A DNA stretch of 64,000 bases from Archangium lansingense (GTDB lineage Bacteria; Myxococcota; Myxococcia; Myxococcales; Myxococcaceae), in the NCBI RefSeq assembly GCF_026626635.1, contig NZ_JAPNKA010000001.1:9470501-9534500 (forward strand). The letters are read 5' to 3'. Position 1 is the first letter of the stretch, and the number at the start of each line of letters is the position of its first letter. The position numbers and the translations under genes were made by a program. The notes under the pieces are model-generated. The model was not told the DNA's origin, did not search any database, and saw nothing but the letters and a program-made list of their open reading frames with translations. Positions 34,961 to 44,339 of this stretch are shown in pieces.

Positions 34961-37804
34961 ATGAGACAGACCACGGCCGCGGTGCTCCGTCCACCCGATC
35001 CCCCCGACCTCCCGACGAGCGGTGACGCGTCCCCCCCCGTGCCCGGTATCCGGCCGTGGGTGCTGCGCCTCTTCTTCCTCTCGGGGCTCTCGGGGATCCT
35101 CTTCCAGGTCCTCTGGACGCGCATCTTCACGTATTTGCTCGGCGGCACCACCCAGAGCGTGAGCGCCGTCATCACGGCCTTCATGCTCGGGCTCGGCGTG
35201 GGCTCGTACTTCTTCGGCAGGCTCGTGGACGGCCGCGCCCGGCGGCCCCTGGTCCTCTATGGAGTGCTGGAGCTCGGCGTCGCCCTCAGCGGGCTCGTCG
35301 CCTTCTACGCCTTCCAGCACATCGAGTCGCTCTACGCCGTCCTGTACACCCGGGCCCCCCACGCCACCATCAAGTGGCTCGTCTTCCTCATCGCCTTCGT
35401 CTTCATCTCCATCCCCGCCACCCTTATTGGCGGCACGCTGCCCGCGATCGTCCGGCACGCCGTGACTCACGCCGAGGGGGTGAAGTCCGCGCTCGGCCGG
35501 CTGTATGCCATCAACTCCCTGGGCTCCTCCGCCGGCGCCATCCTCATGCTCGGACTGGTGTGGGGGATTGGTTATGAGTCCAGCTACCACGTCGCCCTCT
35601 TGCTCAACTCCGTCACCGGGCTCGCGGCGCTCGTGATGGCACGGAGGGAGCCACGGGTGGAAGCCACGGAGGCGAGATACCCTCACCCCGTCCCTCTCCC
35701 GGAGGGAGAGGGGAGTTCTGGCGAGAGAGCTGGAGAAAGGGTTGTCGCAGGGGGAGCGTCTGCGCGGGTGCTTCTGCCGGCCTTCGCGCTCTCTGGATTC
35801 TGTGCGCTCGCCTACGAGGTCATCTGGTTCCGCACCCTCGACTTCCTCCTGCTCGGAAAGCTGGCCACCTTCGCCTGTGTCCTCGCCGTGTATCTGCTGG
35901 GCATCAGCCTCGGCAGCCTCGTGCTCAGCCGCTGGAGTCCCCCCGGCCAGAGCGAGCTCCGGCTGTTCATCCTCTTCGAGCTCATCCTGGGACTGCTCGG
36001 GCTCGTCACCCTGCCGCTGCTGTCGTTGATCAGCAGTCTGGGCCAACGGCCCCTCACCATCGCCACCGCCTTCCTCCTGCTCTTCGGGATGACCCTCCTC
36101 CTGGGAGGTCTCTTTCCTCTGGCCGGCAAGCTGTACGCCGGGCCGCTGCGGCTGCTCGGGCGGACCGTGGGCAACCTCTACTCGGCCAACACCCTGGGCT
36201 CGGTGCTGGGCTCGTTCCTCGCGGGCTTCGTCCTCATCCCCTGGCTGGGTACGTCGCACACGCTCCTGCTCACCGCGGGGCTCAACCTCCTCATCGCCGT
36301 GGGCGTGGCGGGCCTGGCGCTCCGGCCGCTGCCCATGCGTCAGGTGGCGGTAGCGGTGGGGCTCGCGGTCGTGGGGGTGACGGGCTGGTTCAGCGGAGAC
36401 TGGCTCACCCGCTTCTACGAGCGCGCGGGGCTCCGGCCCGGCTTCCACATCATCGCCCAGAGCGAGGGCAGCCTTCAGCCGGTGCTGGTTGCCGAGGATG
36501 CGCACGGAGAGCGGGTGCTCATGGGCGGCCCCTTCCAGTCCGGCGAGACAGTGCCCGCACGCCGGCAGACGCAACGGCTGCAGGCCCACCTGCCCATGCT
36601 CGTGCACCCCGCGCCGCGCCGCGTGCTGGAGATCGGCTACGGCGTGGGAGAGCTGGCGCGCACCCTCCAGCTCTACCAGCCCGAGCTGCTGCACATCGCC
36701 GAGCTCGACGAGCACATGATTCCGATGGCCGAGCAGTACTTCGAGGCCCTCAACGAGAAGGCCAGCCGCCGCCCCAACGTGCGCGTGGATGTGATGGACG
36801 GCCGGCACTTCCTGAAGATGAGCCCCGACACGTACGACGTCATCATGTCGGACTCGATGATCCTCGCGAGCGAGGGCAGCCTCCGGCTCTACACGGAGGA
36901 GCACTTCCGCGAGGCGCGCCGGCACCTGAGTCCCGGGGGCGTGGTGCTCGCGTGGCTGCCGCTCAACGCCGGCACCACCAAGGCCCTGGTCATCCTGAAG
37001 ACGTTCCAGCAGGTCTTCCCCCAGAGCCTGCTGTGGCTGCCGCTGGGCCTCAACACGCAGGAGGCCTTCCTCATCGGCTTCCGTGACGAGGCGCACATCG
37101 ACTGGGAGGCGTGGCACGAGAAGTTCGAGCGGGTGGCGCGGACGGACCTGGAGGGCTTCGGCTGGGGAGATCCGGCCGTCTTCTTCGCCAGCTTCCGGGC
37201 CGGACCCGAGCGGCTGGCGGAGATTGCCTCGCGCGTGCCACTCATCAACCGCGACATGAACCCGGTACTGGACTTCCTCCCGCAGGATCCTCCCCGGGAG
37301 ATCGCCTCCACCGTCGAGCGGCTCGTCGCGTACGACCCGGGCTTCATCTTCGAGCACCTGCGCGCGGCCCCGGCCAACCAGGAGGCGCTGGTGGGGTTGC
37401 GCGCCAGCGTTCAGCGGATCCACGAAGCGGACCAGCACTTCCTGCGAGGTGTGGCGGCGCTCGACGCATTTGGCGCCCGCCCCCCGGCAGAGGTGCTGGA
37501 GAACGCAGAGGCTCTCACGGCCGACTTCCTCCGGGCGCTCGAGCTGTACCCGGCGCATCCGGCCGCCGCGGTGTGGACGGGGCAGGTGATGGGACTGGCC
37601 GCCCGCGTCGACCCGCCCCTGGAGCCCGGGCGTACCCGGACGCTGCTCGAGGCCGCCATCCGCTACAACCCTACAGACCTCGCCGCTACCGAGGCGCTCG
37701 CGCGCCTGGCCCTCCAGAACGGAGAGCAGGACGAGGCCCGCAAATACCTCGCGCGGATTCGCGCACTCGCCCCCTACTCCCGGCTCGCCACCGAGATTCC
37801 ATGA
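34961..37804 (+). CDS. MFS-like membrane domain fused to spermidine-synthase-like domain, first copy
   Basis: A 947-residue fused protein. Residues about 30-480 have some 12 hydrophobic segments (FFLSGLSGILFQVLWTRIF, ITAFMLGLGVGSYFFG); residues about 510-780 are a spermidine/spermine-synthase-like Rossmann domain: VLEIGYGVGELARTL, HIAELDEHM, VMDGRHFLKM and YDVIMSDSM, whose Asp fits the catalytic acid. A helical TPR-like tail follows (about 800-947). Such fusions are widespread, but their substrate is not known to be polyamine. Residues 240-262 (starting YPHPVPLPEGEG) are the translated dispersed repeat. ATG 34961 is preferred over GTG 34934. Confidence 0.85.
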   Translation: MRQTTAAVLRPPDPPDLPTSGDASPPVPGIRPWVLRLFFLSGLSGILFQVLWTRIFTYLLGGTTQSVSAVITAFMLGLGVGSYFFGRLVDGRARRPLVLYGVLELGVALSGLVAFYAFQHIESLYAVLYTRAPHATIKWLVFLIAFVFISIPATLIGGTLPAIVRHAVTHAEGVKSALGRLYAINSLGSSAGAILMLGLVWGIGYESSYHVALLLNSVTGLAALVMARREPRVEATEARYPHPVPLPEGEGSSGERAGERVVAGGASARVLLPAFALSGFCALAYEVIWFRTLDFLLLGKLATFACVLAVYLLGISLGSLVLSRWSPPGQSELRLFILFELILGLLGLVTLPLLSLISSLGQRPLTIATAFLLLFGMTLLLGGLFPLAGKLYAGPLRLLGRTVGNLYSANTLGSVLGSFLAGFVLIPWLGTSHTLLLTAGLNLLIAVGVAGLALRPLPMRQVAVAVGLAVVGVTGWFSGDWLTRFYERAGLRPGFHIIAQSEGSLQPVLVAEDAHGERVLMGGPFQSGETVPARRQTQRLQAHLPMLVHPAPRRVLEIGYGVGELARTLQLYQPELLHIAELDEHMIPMAEQYFEALNEKASRRPNVRVDVMDGRHFLKMSPDTYDVIMSDSMILASEGSLRLYTEEHFREARRHLSPGGVVLAWLPLNAGTTKALVILKTFQQVFPQSLLWLPLGLNTQEAFLIGFRDEAHIDWEAWHEKFERVARTDLEGFGWGDPAVFFASFRAGPERLAEIASRVPLINRDMNPVLDFLPQDPPREIASTVERLVAYDPGFIFEHLRAAPANQEALVGLRASVQRIHEADQHFLRGVAALDAFGARPPAEVLENAEALTADFLRALELYPAHPAAAVWTGQVMGLAARVDPPLEPGRTRTLLEAAIRYNPTDLAATEALARLALQNGEQDEARKYLARIRALAPYSRLATEIP
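35678..35716. repeat. Dispersed GC-rich palindromic repeat inside a gene
   Basis: CCTCACCCCG, then CCCTCTCCC-GGAGGGAGAGGG, an imperfect palindrome. The same unit occurs at 51826-51872, 53921-53966 and 56281-56318. Here it lies in frame within the MFS/spermidine-synthase gene and encodes a Pro/Glu/Gly segment between membrane helices. Confidence 0.75.
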
Positions 37805-40056
37805 CCGCCCCGACGACGCTTAGCCGCTCCCGTTTCCGCTTCCTCTGCGCGCTCCTGTTCTGCACGGGCATGACGTCGCTCGTGTTCCAGATCATCTGGC
37901 TGCGCGGGTTCGGCATCATCCTTGGCAGCACCATCTATTCGATGTCGGCCGTCATCACCGTGTTCATGCTCGGTCTGGCGCTCGGCAGCTTCCTGATGTC
38001 CCAGCTGCTGAAGCGAGGCCGATGGCTGGCGGCCCACCCACTGGCGGCCTACGGCGGCGTGGAGCTGCTGGTGGGCCTCAGCGCCCTGCTCGTCACCTGG
38101 ACGCTCTTCACGCACCAGGGCTTCTACCTGTCGCTCTCCGGCTCGCCCACGGCGCCCCTGCTGCAGCGGCTGGCCGCACAAATCACCGTCTGCGCCGCCC
38201 TCATCGCGGTGCCTACGACGCTCATGGGCATGACGCTGCCGCTGGTGAGCCAGCTCGTCACGGACCGGCGGCAGGTGTCCGCCCTCTACGGCATCAACAC
38301 CATCGGCGGCGCCACGGGGAGCATCGTCGCCAGCTTCGTCCTCATCTACTACCTGGGCTGCATCCGGGCTGGAGCGGCGGCTGCGGCGCTCAATGGCCTC
38401 ATCTTCTGCGCTGCCCTGCTGACCAGCCGTTACTTCCCGCCCGTCCCTGCGGGGGCCGAGGAGGAACCGGGTGACAGCGCCCTGGCAGCCACGGGCTCCA
38501 CGGAGGGCCGACTGCTCAGCCGCCCGCTGCTGCTGGCGCTTGCTGTCTTCTCGGGCTTCATCGCGCTGTCGTGTGAGATCACCTGGACGCGATTCCTCTC
38601 GCTGACGTTCGGCAACCGCGTCTACGTGACGAGCATCACGCTGGCGCTCATCCTGCTCTTCATGGGCCAGGCGGCGCGCATGAGCAGCGCCCTGCTGCGC
38701 GGCCCCAATCCGCTGTGGCGCATCCTGCTCTACTCGTGCGCCTTCACCCTCATCTCCTTCTCGGCCGCGTTCCTGCTGGAGCGCCCGGCCCTGCAGGCCA
38801 GCCACCCGGGCCTGGTGGTGCTCTTCATCCTCGTCATGGTGGTGTTCCCGGCCACGGCGCTCGGGCTGCTCTTCCCGCTGACGCTCGCCGCCCGGCCCGC
38901 CGGAGTGGAGAACCCGGCGAGCTGGGTAGGACTCGTGTATGGGTTCAACACCCTGGCCAGCCTCGTGGGCTCGCTGGCAAGCGGCTACGTGCTCATCAAC
39001 CTCATCGGCTCCAACGGCCTCATCGCCTTCAACTCGGCGCTGCTGGTGCTGTCCCTGCTGGGGCTGGTGTATGCCTTCCGCCAGCACTTCCGGCCGTCGG
39101 ACCATGCCCTGGTCGCCGCGGCGGGCCTCGGCTTCCTGACGATCATCCTCCCGCGCAGCACCGAGGTGCCACCGGTGGTGGACACGACGAACGCGGTGGT
39201 GAGCAGCGAGGACGCGCACGGCATCTTCAGCGTGGTGCGCATGGACGAGGGCCGGCTCCGGGTGCTCAACAACCGCACGGACCTCGTCTACCTGTACGGC
39301 GACCCCAGCACCCAGTACGTGCAGGAGTCCCAGGCCTACCTCCCCGTCCTCTACGCGCCCCAGTTGGAGAAGGTGCTCAACATCGGCTCGGGCTACGGCA
39401 TCACCGCGGGGGCGTTCTCGCGCGTCGCCGAGGTGCGCTCCATCGAGGCGGTGGAGATCGTCCCGGCGCTCGTCGAGCACGCCAGCCTGTTCAGCCCGGG
39501 CAACCACCGCTATTTCGACAACCCACGCATCCAGGTGCACGTCACCGACGGGCGGCACTTCCTGGCCACCACGCCCGACCGCTACGACATCATCTCCATC
39601 AACGTGTCGGACCCGTACCTGCCGGGCTCCTCCAGCCTGTTCAGCCGCGAGTTCTACGAGATGGCGCGCTCGCGCTTGAAGCCGGGGGGCGTGCTGGCGC
39701 AGCACATCTTCGGGCCGGACATCGCGTCGCTGTACCACGGCATTCGCGAGGTGTTTCCCCACGTGAAGGCCATCCCGGCGTATGGCAACGGGCTCACCCT
39801 CATCGCCTCGGCGGAGCCGCTGCAGCCGCACCAGCGGGAGGTGTTCCTGCGGCAGTACGACGAGGGCCGGGCGCTGTTCGGACCCATCGGGCTGGAGAAC
39901 GGGCTCGCCGGCTTCGAGGAGCTGATCGCCCTGGGTGACGAGAAGCTCCAGGAGCTGGCCTCGCGCACCCCCGAGTTCCAGAACAGCGACGACATGCCGA
40001 CGCTGGAGTTCCGCCGGTTGCCCGGCAAGTTGGGCCTCTTCTATTCCAACAACTGA
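37801..40056 (+). CDS. MFS-like membrane domain fused to spermidine-synthase-like domain, second copy
   Basis: A 751-residue paralogue of the gene before it, coupled by a 4-bp ATGA overlap. Membrane segments cover about 15-480 (MTSLVFQIIWLRGFGIILGSTIY, LYGINTIGGATGSIVASF). The synthase-like domain has VLNIGSGYGITAGAF, VEIVPALVEH, VTDGRHFLATT and YDIISINVSDPYLPG; the catalytic-acid position reads Asn (ISINVSDP), so aminopropyl transfer looks less likely than in the first copy. It lacks the TPR tail. Two fused paralogues in one operon suggest a heteromeric complex; its substrate is unknown. Confidence 0.87.
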   Translation: MTAPTTLSRSRFRFLCALLFCTGMTSLVFQIIWLRGFGIILGSTIYSMSAVITVFMLGLALGSFLMSQLLKRGRWLAAHPLAAYGGVELLVGLSALLVTWTLFTHQGFYLSLSGSPTAPLLQRLAAQITVCAALIAVPTTLMGMTLPLVSQLVTDRRQVSALYGINTIGGATGSIVASFVLIYYLGCIRAGAAAAALNGLIFCAALLTSRYFPPVPAGAEEEPGDSALAATGSTEGRLLSRPLLLALAVFSGFIALSCEITWTRFLSLTFGNRVYVTSITLALILLFMGQAARMSSALLRGPNPLWRILLYSCAFTLISFSAAFLLERPALQASHPGLVVLFILVMVVFPATALGLLFPLTLAARPAGVENPASWVGLVYGFNTLASLVGSLASGYVLINLIGSNGLIAFNSALLVLSLLGLVYAFRQHFRPSDHALVAAAGLGFLTIILPRSTEVPPVVDTTNAVVSSEDAHGIFSVVRMDEGRLRVLNNRTDLVYLYGDPSTQYVQESQAYLPVLYAPQLEKVLNIGSGYGITAGAFSRVAEVRSIEAVEIVPALVEHASLFSPGNHRYFDNPRIQVHVTDGRHFLATTPDRYDIISINVSDPYLPGSSSLFSREFYEMARSRLKPGGVLAQHIFGPDIASLYHGIREVFPHVKAIPAYGNGLTLIASAEPLQPHQREVFLRQYDEGRALFGPIGLENGLAGFEELIALGDEKLQELASRTPEFQNSDDMPTLEFRRLPGKLGLFYSNN

Positions 40057-40173
40057 TTCCTGGGTTGACCTGGAATGGCTGTCTGGGGGGCGAGGGAGCA
40101 CGAGAAATCTCACCTCCAGCGGAACTTCCCGGCGGAGGGGCCAGAGCTTGATATCCTGGCTTCCGGCTCTCCC

Positions 40174-41139
40174 ATGAACGCGCTGAGACCCCAGAGCTGG
40201 CTGCTGGCGACACTGTTGTTGCTGCTGTGCGCCTGCACGCCAACACCCGAGCCCCGACTCCGGGTGGGTACGGTCCCCTGGCCCGGCAACGAGCCCCTCT
40301 TCCTCGGCCAGGAGCTGGGCCTGATCCCCACCCAGCGCGTCCACCTGGTGGAATACCTGTCCTCCTCTCAGCTCCTGCGGGCCTTCCGCAATGGCGCCAT
40401 CGATGCCATGTCCGCCACCATCGAGGAGGTGCTGTCCCTCGAGCAGCTCGGCCATGACCCGAGGGTGGTGCTCGTGCTCGACGCCTCCCACGGGGCGGAC
40501 TGTCTGATGGCGCGGCCCGAGGTGGAGTCACTCTCCGCCCTCGCGGGCCGGAGGATCGGCTCCGAGGAGTCGCTCCTCGGGATGTACATCCTCACCCGCG
40601 TGGTCGAGCACGCCGGGCTGAAGCGCGAGGACGTCAAGCTGGAGTTCGTCCCCCTGGAGACCCAGGTGGCGGCCTGGCAGCGGGGTGAGCTGGACGCGGT
40701 GGTGACCTTCGAGCCGTACTGCCAGCGGCTCGCCGACGTGGGCGCACGCCGGCTCTTCGACAGCACCCGCCTCCCCGGGGAGATCGTCGACGTCCTGGTG
40801 GTCCGCAAGAACTTCCTCGAGGCCTCGCCGCAGCAGGTGGACGCATTGCTGCGCGGCTGGTTCGCCACCCTCATCTGGAAGCAGCAGCATCCCCAGGAGG
40901 CGATGCAGAGGATGTCGCGGCGGCTCGGCCTGGACCCGCTGCGGTTCCATGAGGCTTTGTCCGGCGTGAGGCTCATGGACGAGCACGCGCAGCGCGCCCT
41001 GCTCACCGGCTCCCAGCCAGGCCTGCATACCACCCTCGAGCGGATGGGGGAGCTGCTGCGGCACCACCAGCTCCTCGAGGGGAGCACGGAGGCCTCACAG
41101 CTACTCGATATCGCGCCGCTGTTGAGGGTGTCACCATGA
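40174..41139 (+). CDS. NMT1/SsuA-type substrate-binding lipoprotein
   Basis: A 321-residue periplasmic-binding protein with a signal peptide and lipobox LLCAC (Cys near 18). The lobe-hinge layout is typical of NMT1/THI5/SsuA proteins: RVGTVPWPGNEPLFLGQELGL, FRNGAIDAMSATIEEVLSL, GRRIGSEESLLGMYIL, WQRGELDAVVTFEPYC. Ligands of the family are small organics such as sulfonates, nitrate or pyrimidine precursors. No ABC permease or ATPase is near; instead the stop overlaps a membrane histidine kinase start in an ATGA. It therefore probably senses a ligand for that kinase rather than importing it. Confidence 0.88.
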   Translation: MNALRPQSWLLATLLLLLCACTPTPEPRLRVGTVPWPGNEPLFLGQELGLIPTQRVHLVEYLSSSQLLRAFRNGAIDAMSATIEEVLSLEQLGHDPRVVLVLDASHGADCLMARPEVESLSALAGRRIGSEESLLGMYILTRVVEHAGLKREDVKLEFVPLETQVAAWQRGELDAVVTFEPYCQRLADVGARRLFDSTRLPGEIVDVLVVRKNFLEASPQQVDALLRGWFATLIWKQQHPQEAMQRMSRRLGLDPLRFHEALSGVRLMDEHAQRALLTGSQPGLHTTLERMGELLRHHQLLEGSTEASQLLDIAPLLRVSP

Positions 41140-43052
41140 GTCCGCCCATCCCAGTACGGCGCGCCGGCTGGCACCGACTGGTGTCCATGCGGGTACTCGT
41201 CCCGCTCCTGCTGCTCGCATATGCGTGCTTCTTCGGGCTCTACACCCTGCAGCGCGACATGGTGCACCGCGAGCAGCAGGTGGAGGAGCATGTCCGCGAG
41301 GACGTCACCCTGCGGATGACGCACCTGCAGGGGACGCTCGACTACCTGCTGCGCACCGAGCAGCTCGAAGCCGTGCGCGAGGAGCTCGCCAGCCTGGGCT
41401 CCAATCCTGACCTGAAGGTGGGGCTGCTCCTCAACGACCAGCACACCGTACTGGCCTCCACCCGACTCGCCCTGCTCGACCAACCGGTACAGAAGGCCTG
41501 GCCGGAGCTCACACGCCCGGAAGCCATCGCCCGGATGAAGGCAGCCGTGGCTCGGATGAGCGGGGACGTGCAGGTGAGCAAGGACGGGTCGCGGGTGGAG
41601 GGCTACTACCCCATCCAGCTCAAGCCAGAGTTCCAGGGGAGGAGGGTGGGCATCCTCTATCTCCAGCAGGATCTGTCGCAGCTCAAGGCAGCGCAGCGCT
41701 ACCGGGCCGAGCGCTCCGCGCTCCGTTCGAGCCTCCTCCTGGTGCTGATCGCCGGGTTGCTGGGTCTGTTCTTCCACTTCGCCTTGGGGCGGCGCGTGAG
41801 GCGCCTGGAGTCCACCGCTCACCGGCTCGCCGCGGGAGAGCTGAGCGCACGCGCCGGGCTGCGCGGCGTGGACGAACTGGGGACACTGGGCCGTGCCTTC
41901 GATGAAATGGCCGAGCGCCTCAGCCAGGAGCAAGAGGCCCTGCTGCGCTCGGAGGCCAGCTTCCGCACCCTCATCGAGCGCGCTCCGGACGCCATCTTCG
42001 TCCACCGCGAGCAAAGGCTGCTCTTCGCCAATCCTGCGGCCGTCTCGCTGCTGGGCTACGCGCGTGAGGAGGAGCTGCGGGGCCGCGAGGTGGCGGAGCT
42101 CCTCATGCCCGGGGAGCAGGATCCGCTCGCCGAGACGTCCTCCGCCGGAGCCGCCCGGGAGGTCCGCTTCCGGCACCGGGGAGGCCAGCAGGTGCTGGGC
42201 GAGGTGGTGACGTTCTCCATTCCCTTCGACGGCCAGCCCGCGGTGGTGTCCATCGCGCGAGACGTCACCGAGCGCAAGCAGGTGCAGGAGAAGCTGCGCA
42301 CCACGGACCGCATGGTGTCGCTCGGCACGCTGGCCGCGGGCGTGGCCCACGAGCTCAACAACCCCATCTCCTTCGTGCTGAGCAACCTGCGCTTCGCGGT
42401 GGACGAGCTGGGCGAGCAGACCGAGGCGGGCAAGCCGCCGTCCGCCGAGCAGCTGGAGGAGATCCAACAGGCGCTGCGCGAGGCACTCGAGGGCGGTGAG
42501 CGCATGCGCAACATCGTGCACGACCTGCGGAGCTTCGCGCGCAGGGAGGATGAGCGCCTCGGCCCGGTCGATATCCACGCGGTGCTCGACTCGTGCGCGA
42601 GCCTGGCCCGGAGCGCGATCCGCCACCGCGCGCAGTTGGTGAAGGAGTACGGAGACATCCCGCGCGTGCTCGCCAACGAGTCGAGGCTCGGGCAGCTCTT
42701 CCTCAACCTGCTCGTCAACGCCGGCCAGGCCATCCCCGAGGGGGACGTGAAGGGGCACAGCGTCCGCATCACCACCGCGCGCGCGGAAGATGGGTGGGTG
42801 GTGATCTCGGTGCGAGACACGGGGGTGGGGATTCCGCCGGAGAACCTCCAGCGGCTGTTCAAGCCCTTCTTCACCACCAAGCCGGTGGGAGTGGGAACAG
42901 GTCTGGGCCTCTCCATCTGCCACGGCATCGTCACGGCGATGGGAGGGCGCATCGAGGTCTCCAGTGAGGTGGGCAAGGGCACCACCTTCCGCGTCTTCAT
43001 GCCCGAAGCCGACAGGGCCATGCAGGCCGCGACCGGGACGAAATCAGCCTGA
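41136..43052 (+). CDS. Membrane sensor histidine kinase (HAMP-PAS-HK)
   Basis: A 638-residue kinase. Membrane segments lie near 19-39 and 196-216 with a periplasmic sensor loop between them; HAMP follows (RRVRRLESTAHRLAAGELSAR), then PAS (about 270-385), then HisKA with His405 in GVAHELNNPISF and the HATPase with NLLVNAGQAI, DTGVGIPPENL and GTGLGLSI. It has no receiver domain, and no cognate regulator is adjacent. Translational coupling to the substrate-binding lipoprotein argues that a ligand-loaded binding protein contacts the periplasmic loop, as in other two-component systems with binding-protein partners. Confidence 0.93.
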   Translation: MSPPIPVRRAGWHRLVSMRVLVPLLLLAYACFFGLYTLQRDMVHREQQVEEHVREDVTLRMTHLQGTLDYLLRTEQLEAVREELASLGSNPDLKVGLLLNDQHTVLASTRLALLDQPVQKAWPELTRPEAIARMKAAVARMSGDVQVSKDGSRVEGYYPIQLKPEFQGRRVGILYLQQDLSQLKAAQRYRAERSALRSSLLLVLIAGLLGLFFHFALGRRVRRLESTAHRLAAGELSARAGLRGVDELGTLGRAFDEMAERLSQEQEALLRSEASFRTLIERAPDAIFVHREQRLLFANPAAVSLLGYAREEELRGREVAELLMPGEQDPLAETSSAGAAREVRFRHRGGQQVLGEVVTFSIPFDGQPAVVSIARDVTERKQVQEKLRTTDRMVSLGTLAAGVAHELNNPISFVLSNLRFAVDELGEQTEAGKPPSAEQLEEIQQALREALEGGERMRNIVHDLRSFARREDERLGPVDIHAVLDSCASLARSAIRHRAQLVKEYGDIPRVLANESRLGQLFLNLLVNAGQAIPEGDVKGHSVRITTARAEDGWVVISVRDTGVGIPPENLQRLFKPFFTTKPVGVGTGLGLSICHGIVTAMGGRIEVSSEVGKGTTFRVFMPEADRAMQAATGTKSA

Positions 43053-43086
43053 GAAGGCGGCACGAAGTCCCTGGAGCCCATGCGCC

Positions 43087-44292
43087 ATGAGCCCTCCCCT
43101 CCCCGCTGAAAACCGGACCGCCGCGAGGGCCCTGGTCGTGGGCCTCGGCGTCCTGTTGGCGGCACTGGGGATGGCACGCGGCTTCATCGCCCTGCTCGAA
43201 GGCACCACGAGCCCGGACACACGGGCCCGCTTCACCGAGGGGGCCGGCCGCGTCCGAGACTTCCTCCAGGAGCTACCGGAGCTCGCGGCGAAGGAGGACA
43301 CAGCGCTCGTCTTCGGCTCGTCCATCATCCAGCATGGCTTCTCGCCGGAGGTGTTCGAGGCCCACCTACGCGGGCCGCGCGTCACCGCCTACAACCTGGG
43401 CTTCCCCGGCGTGGAGCCAGAGGTGCAGCGGCTGCTCGCACACCGGGTGGCGGAGGCTTTCCAGCGTCGCGGACGCCGCGCACGGCTGACGGTGGTGGAG
43501 TTCACTCCCTTCCAGGCCACCTTGGCGCGCGGGCAGTCCTCGCGCTTCCACGAGCTGGCCCAGGTGAAGAAGGCCCTGCTGGCTACGCCGAGCGACCTGG
43601 CGAAGACGGCGCTGCGCTCACCGGAAGAGGCCTCGCACCTGGCGGCACTGCAGGCCCTGGGTGGGAACTCGCCGCTGGCCGTCACCTCGCTGCTGGAGCA
43701 CCAGCTCTTCGACGGACTGGCTCCTGAGGACCCGGATGCCGAACGCAAGGCCATTGCTGCACGGGTCCGCGCTGGGAGGGATCGGGTGGAGGGACGACCC
43801 GTGCCGGAGTGGGACCCGATGCGCCGGGGCGAGGTGCGCCTCGTGTTCGACGAGACACGCGAGGACTACCTGGCCTGGGCGCGAATGCGCTCGGCGCCGG
43901 AGGTGCTGAAGCAGGACCTGGAGTGGCGGGTGGAGACGAGCGACCTGTTGGAGTTGCGCTTCGACGAGGGCAAGGTGGCCGCCTTCGCGGAGGCGCTGCG
44001 GGCGCTGGCCAGCGTGTCCGAGCGCACCGTGCTGCTGCTCGCCCCGCGCAACCGGGCCTGGGTGCAGCTGACTCCCGAGGGCCGCGCACGGCTCGACGAA
44101 GTGGTGGCCCGGCTCTCGCGCGACACAGGAGTGCCCGTGGTGGACCTGTCGGAGGCGCCGGAGTTCACCCCCGAGGACTTCATCGACGTCACGCACCTCA
44201 ACGAGTCGAGCGGCCGGCCCAGGCTGTCGCGCCGGCTCGCTGAAGTGCTCTCGTCCCCTGCCCCATCCATGGCGGGTCCGGGCACGCCGTGA
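43087..44292 (+). CDS. SGNH-hydrolase-like membrane-anchored protein (DltD/AlgX-like)
   Basis: A 401-residue protein with one N-terminal hydrophobic segment (about 13-35). The nucleophile motif is LVFGSSIIQHGFSP (Ser78/79), with block VTAYNLGFPGV after it and the C-terminal DVTHL (Asp367, His370) completing an SGNH triad; a GDxxH-like DVTHLNE order fits. DltD- and AlgX-type proteins finish O-acylation of surface polymers. It is followed 48 bp later by two membrane proteins on the same strand. The likely job is modification of an extracellular glycan; acylation itself would need a partner such as an MBOAT, and the nearest is at 15829. Confidence 0.78.
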   Translation: MSPPLPAENRTAARALVVGLGVLLAALGMARGFIALLEGTTSPDTRARFTEGAGRVRDFLQELPELAAKEDTALVFGSSIIQHGFSPEVFEAHLRGPRVTAYNLGFPGVEPEVQRLLAHRVAEAFQRRGRRARLTVVEFTPFQATLARGQSSRFHELAQVKKALLATPSDLAKTALRSPEEASHLAALQALGGNSPLAVTSLLEHQLFDGLAPEDPDAERKAIAARVRAGRDRVEGRPVPEWDPMRRGEVRLVFDETREDYLAWARMRSAPEVLKQDLEWRVETSDLLELRFDEGKVAAFAEALRALASVSERTVLLLAPRNRAWVQLTPEGRARLDEVVARLSRDTGVPVVDLSEAPEFTPEDFIDVTHLNESSGRPRLSRRLAEVLSSPAPSMAGPGTP

Positions 44293-44339
44293 GCCAGTGG
44301 GGCTCCCCCACCCCCTCCATGTGGTAGGCTGTCGGGCCG

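Noticed and set aside
34763..40491. Long minus-strand open frames opposite the two spermidine-synthase-like genes
   Set aside because: Low-complexity His/Gln/Glu composition with no motifs; the plus-strand frames have membrane helices and Rossmann motifs.
40368..42923. An 851-codon minus-strand open frame opposite the binding protein and kinase
   Set aside because: No recognisable domain, and the opposite strand carries all conserved motifs.
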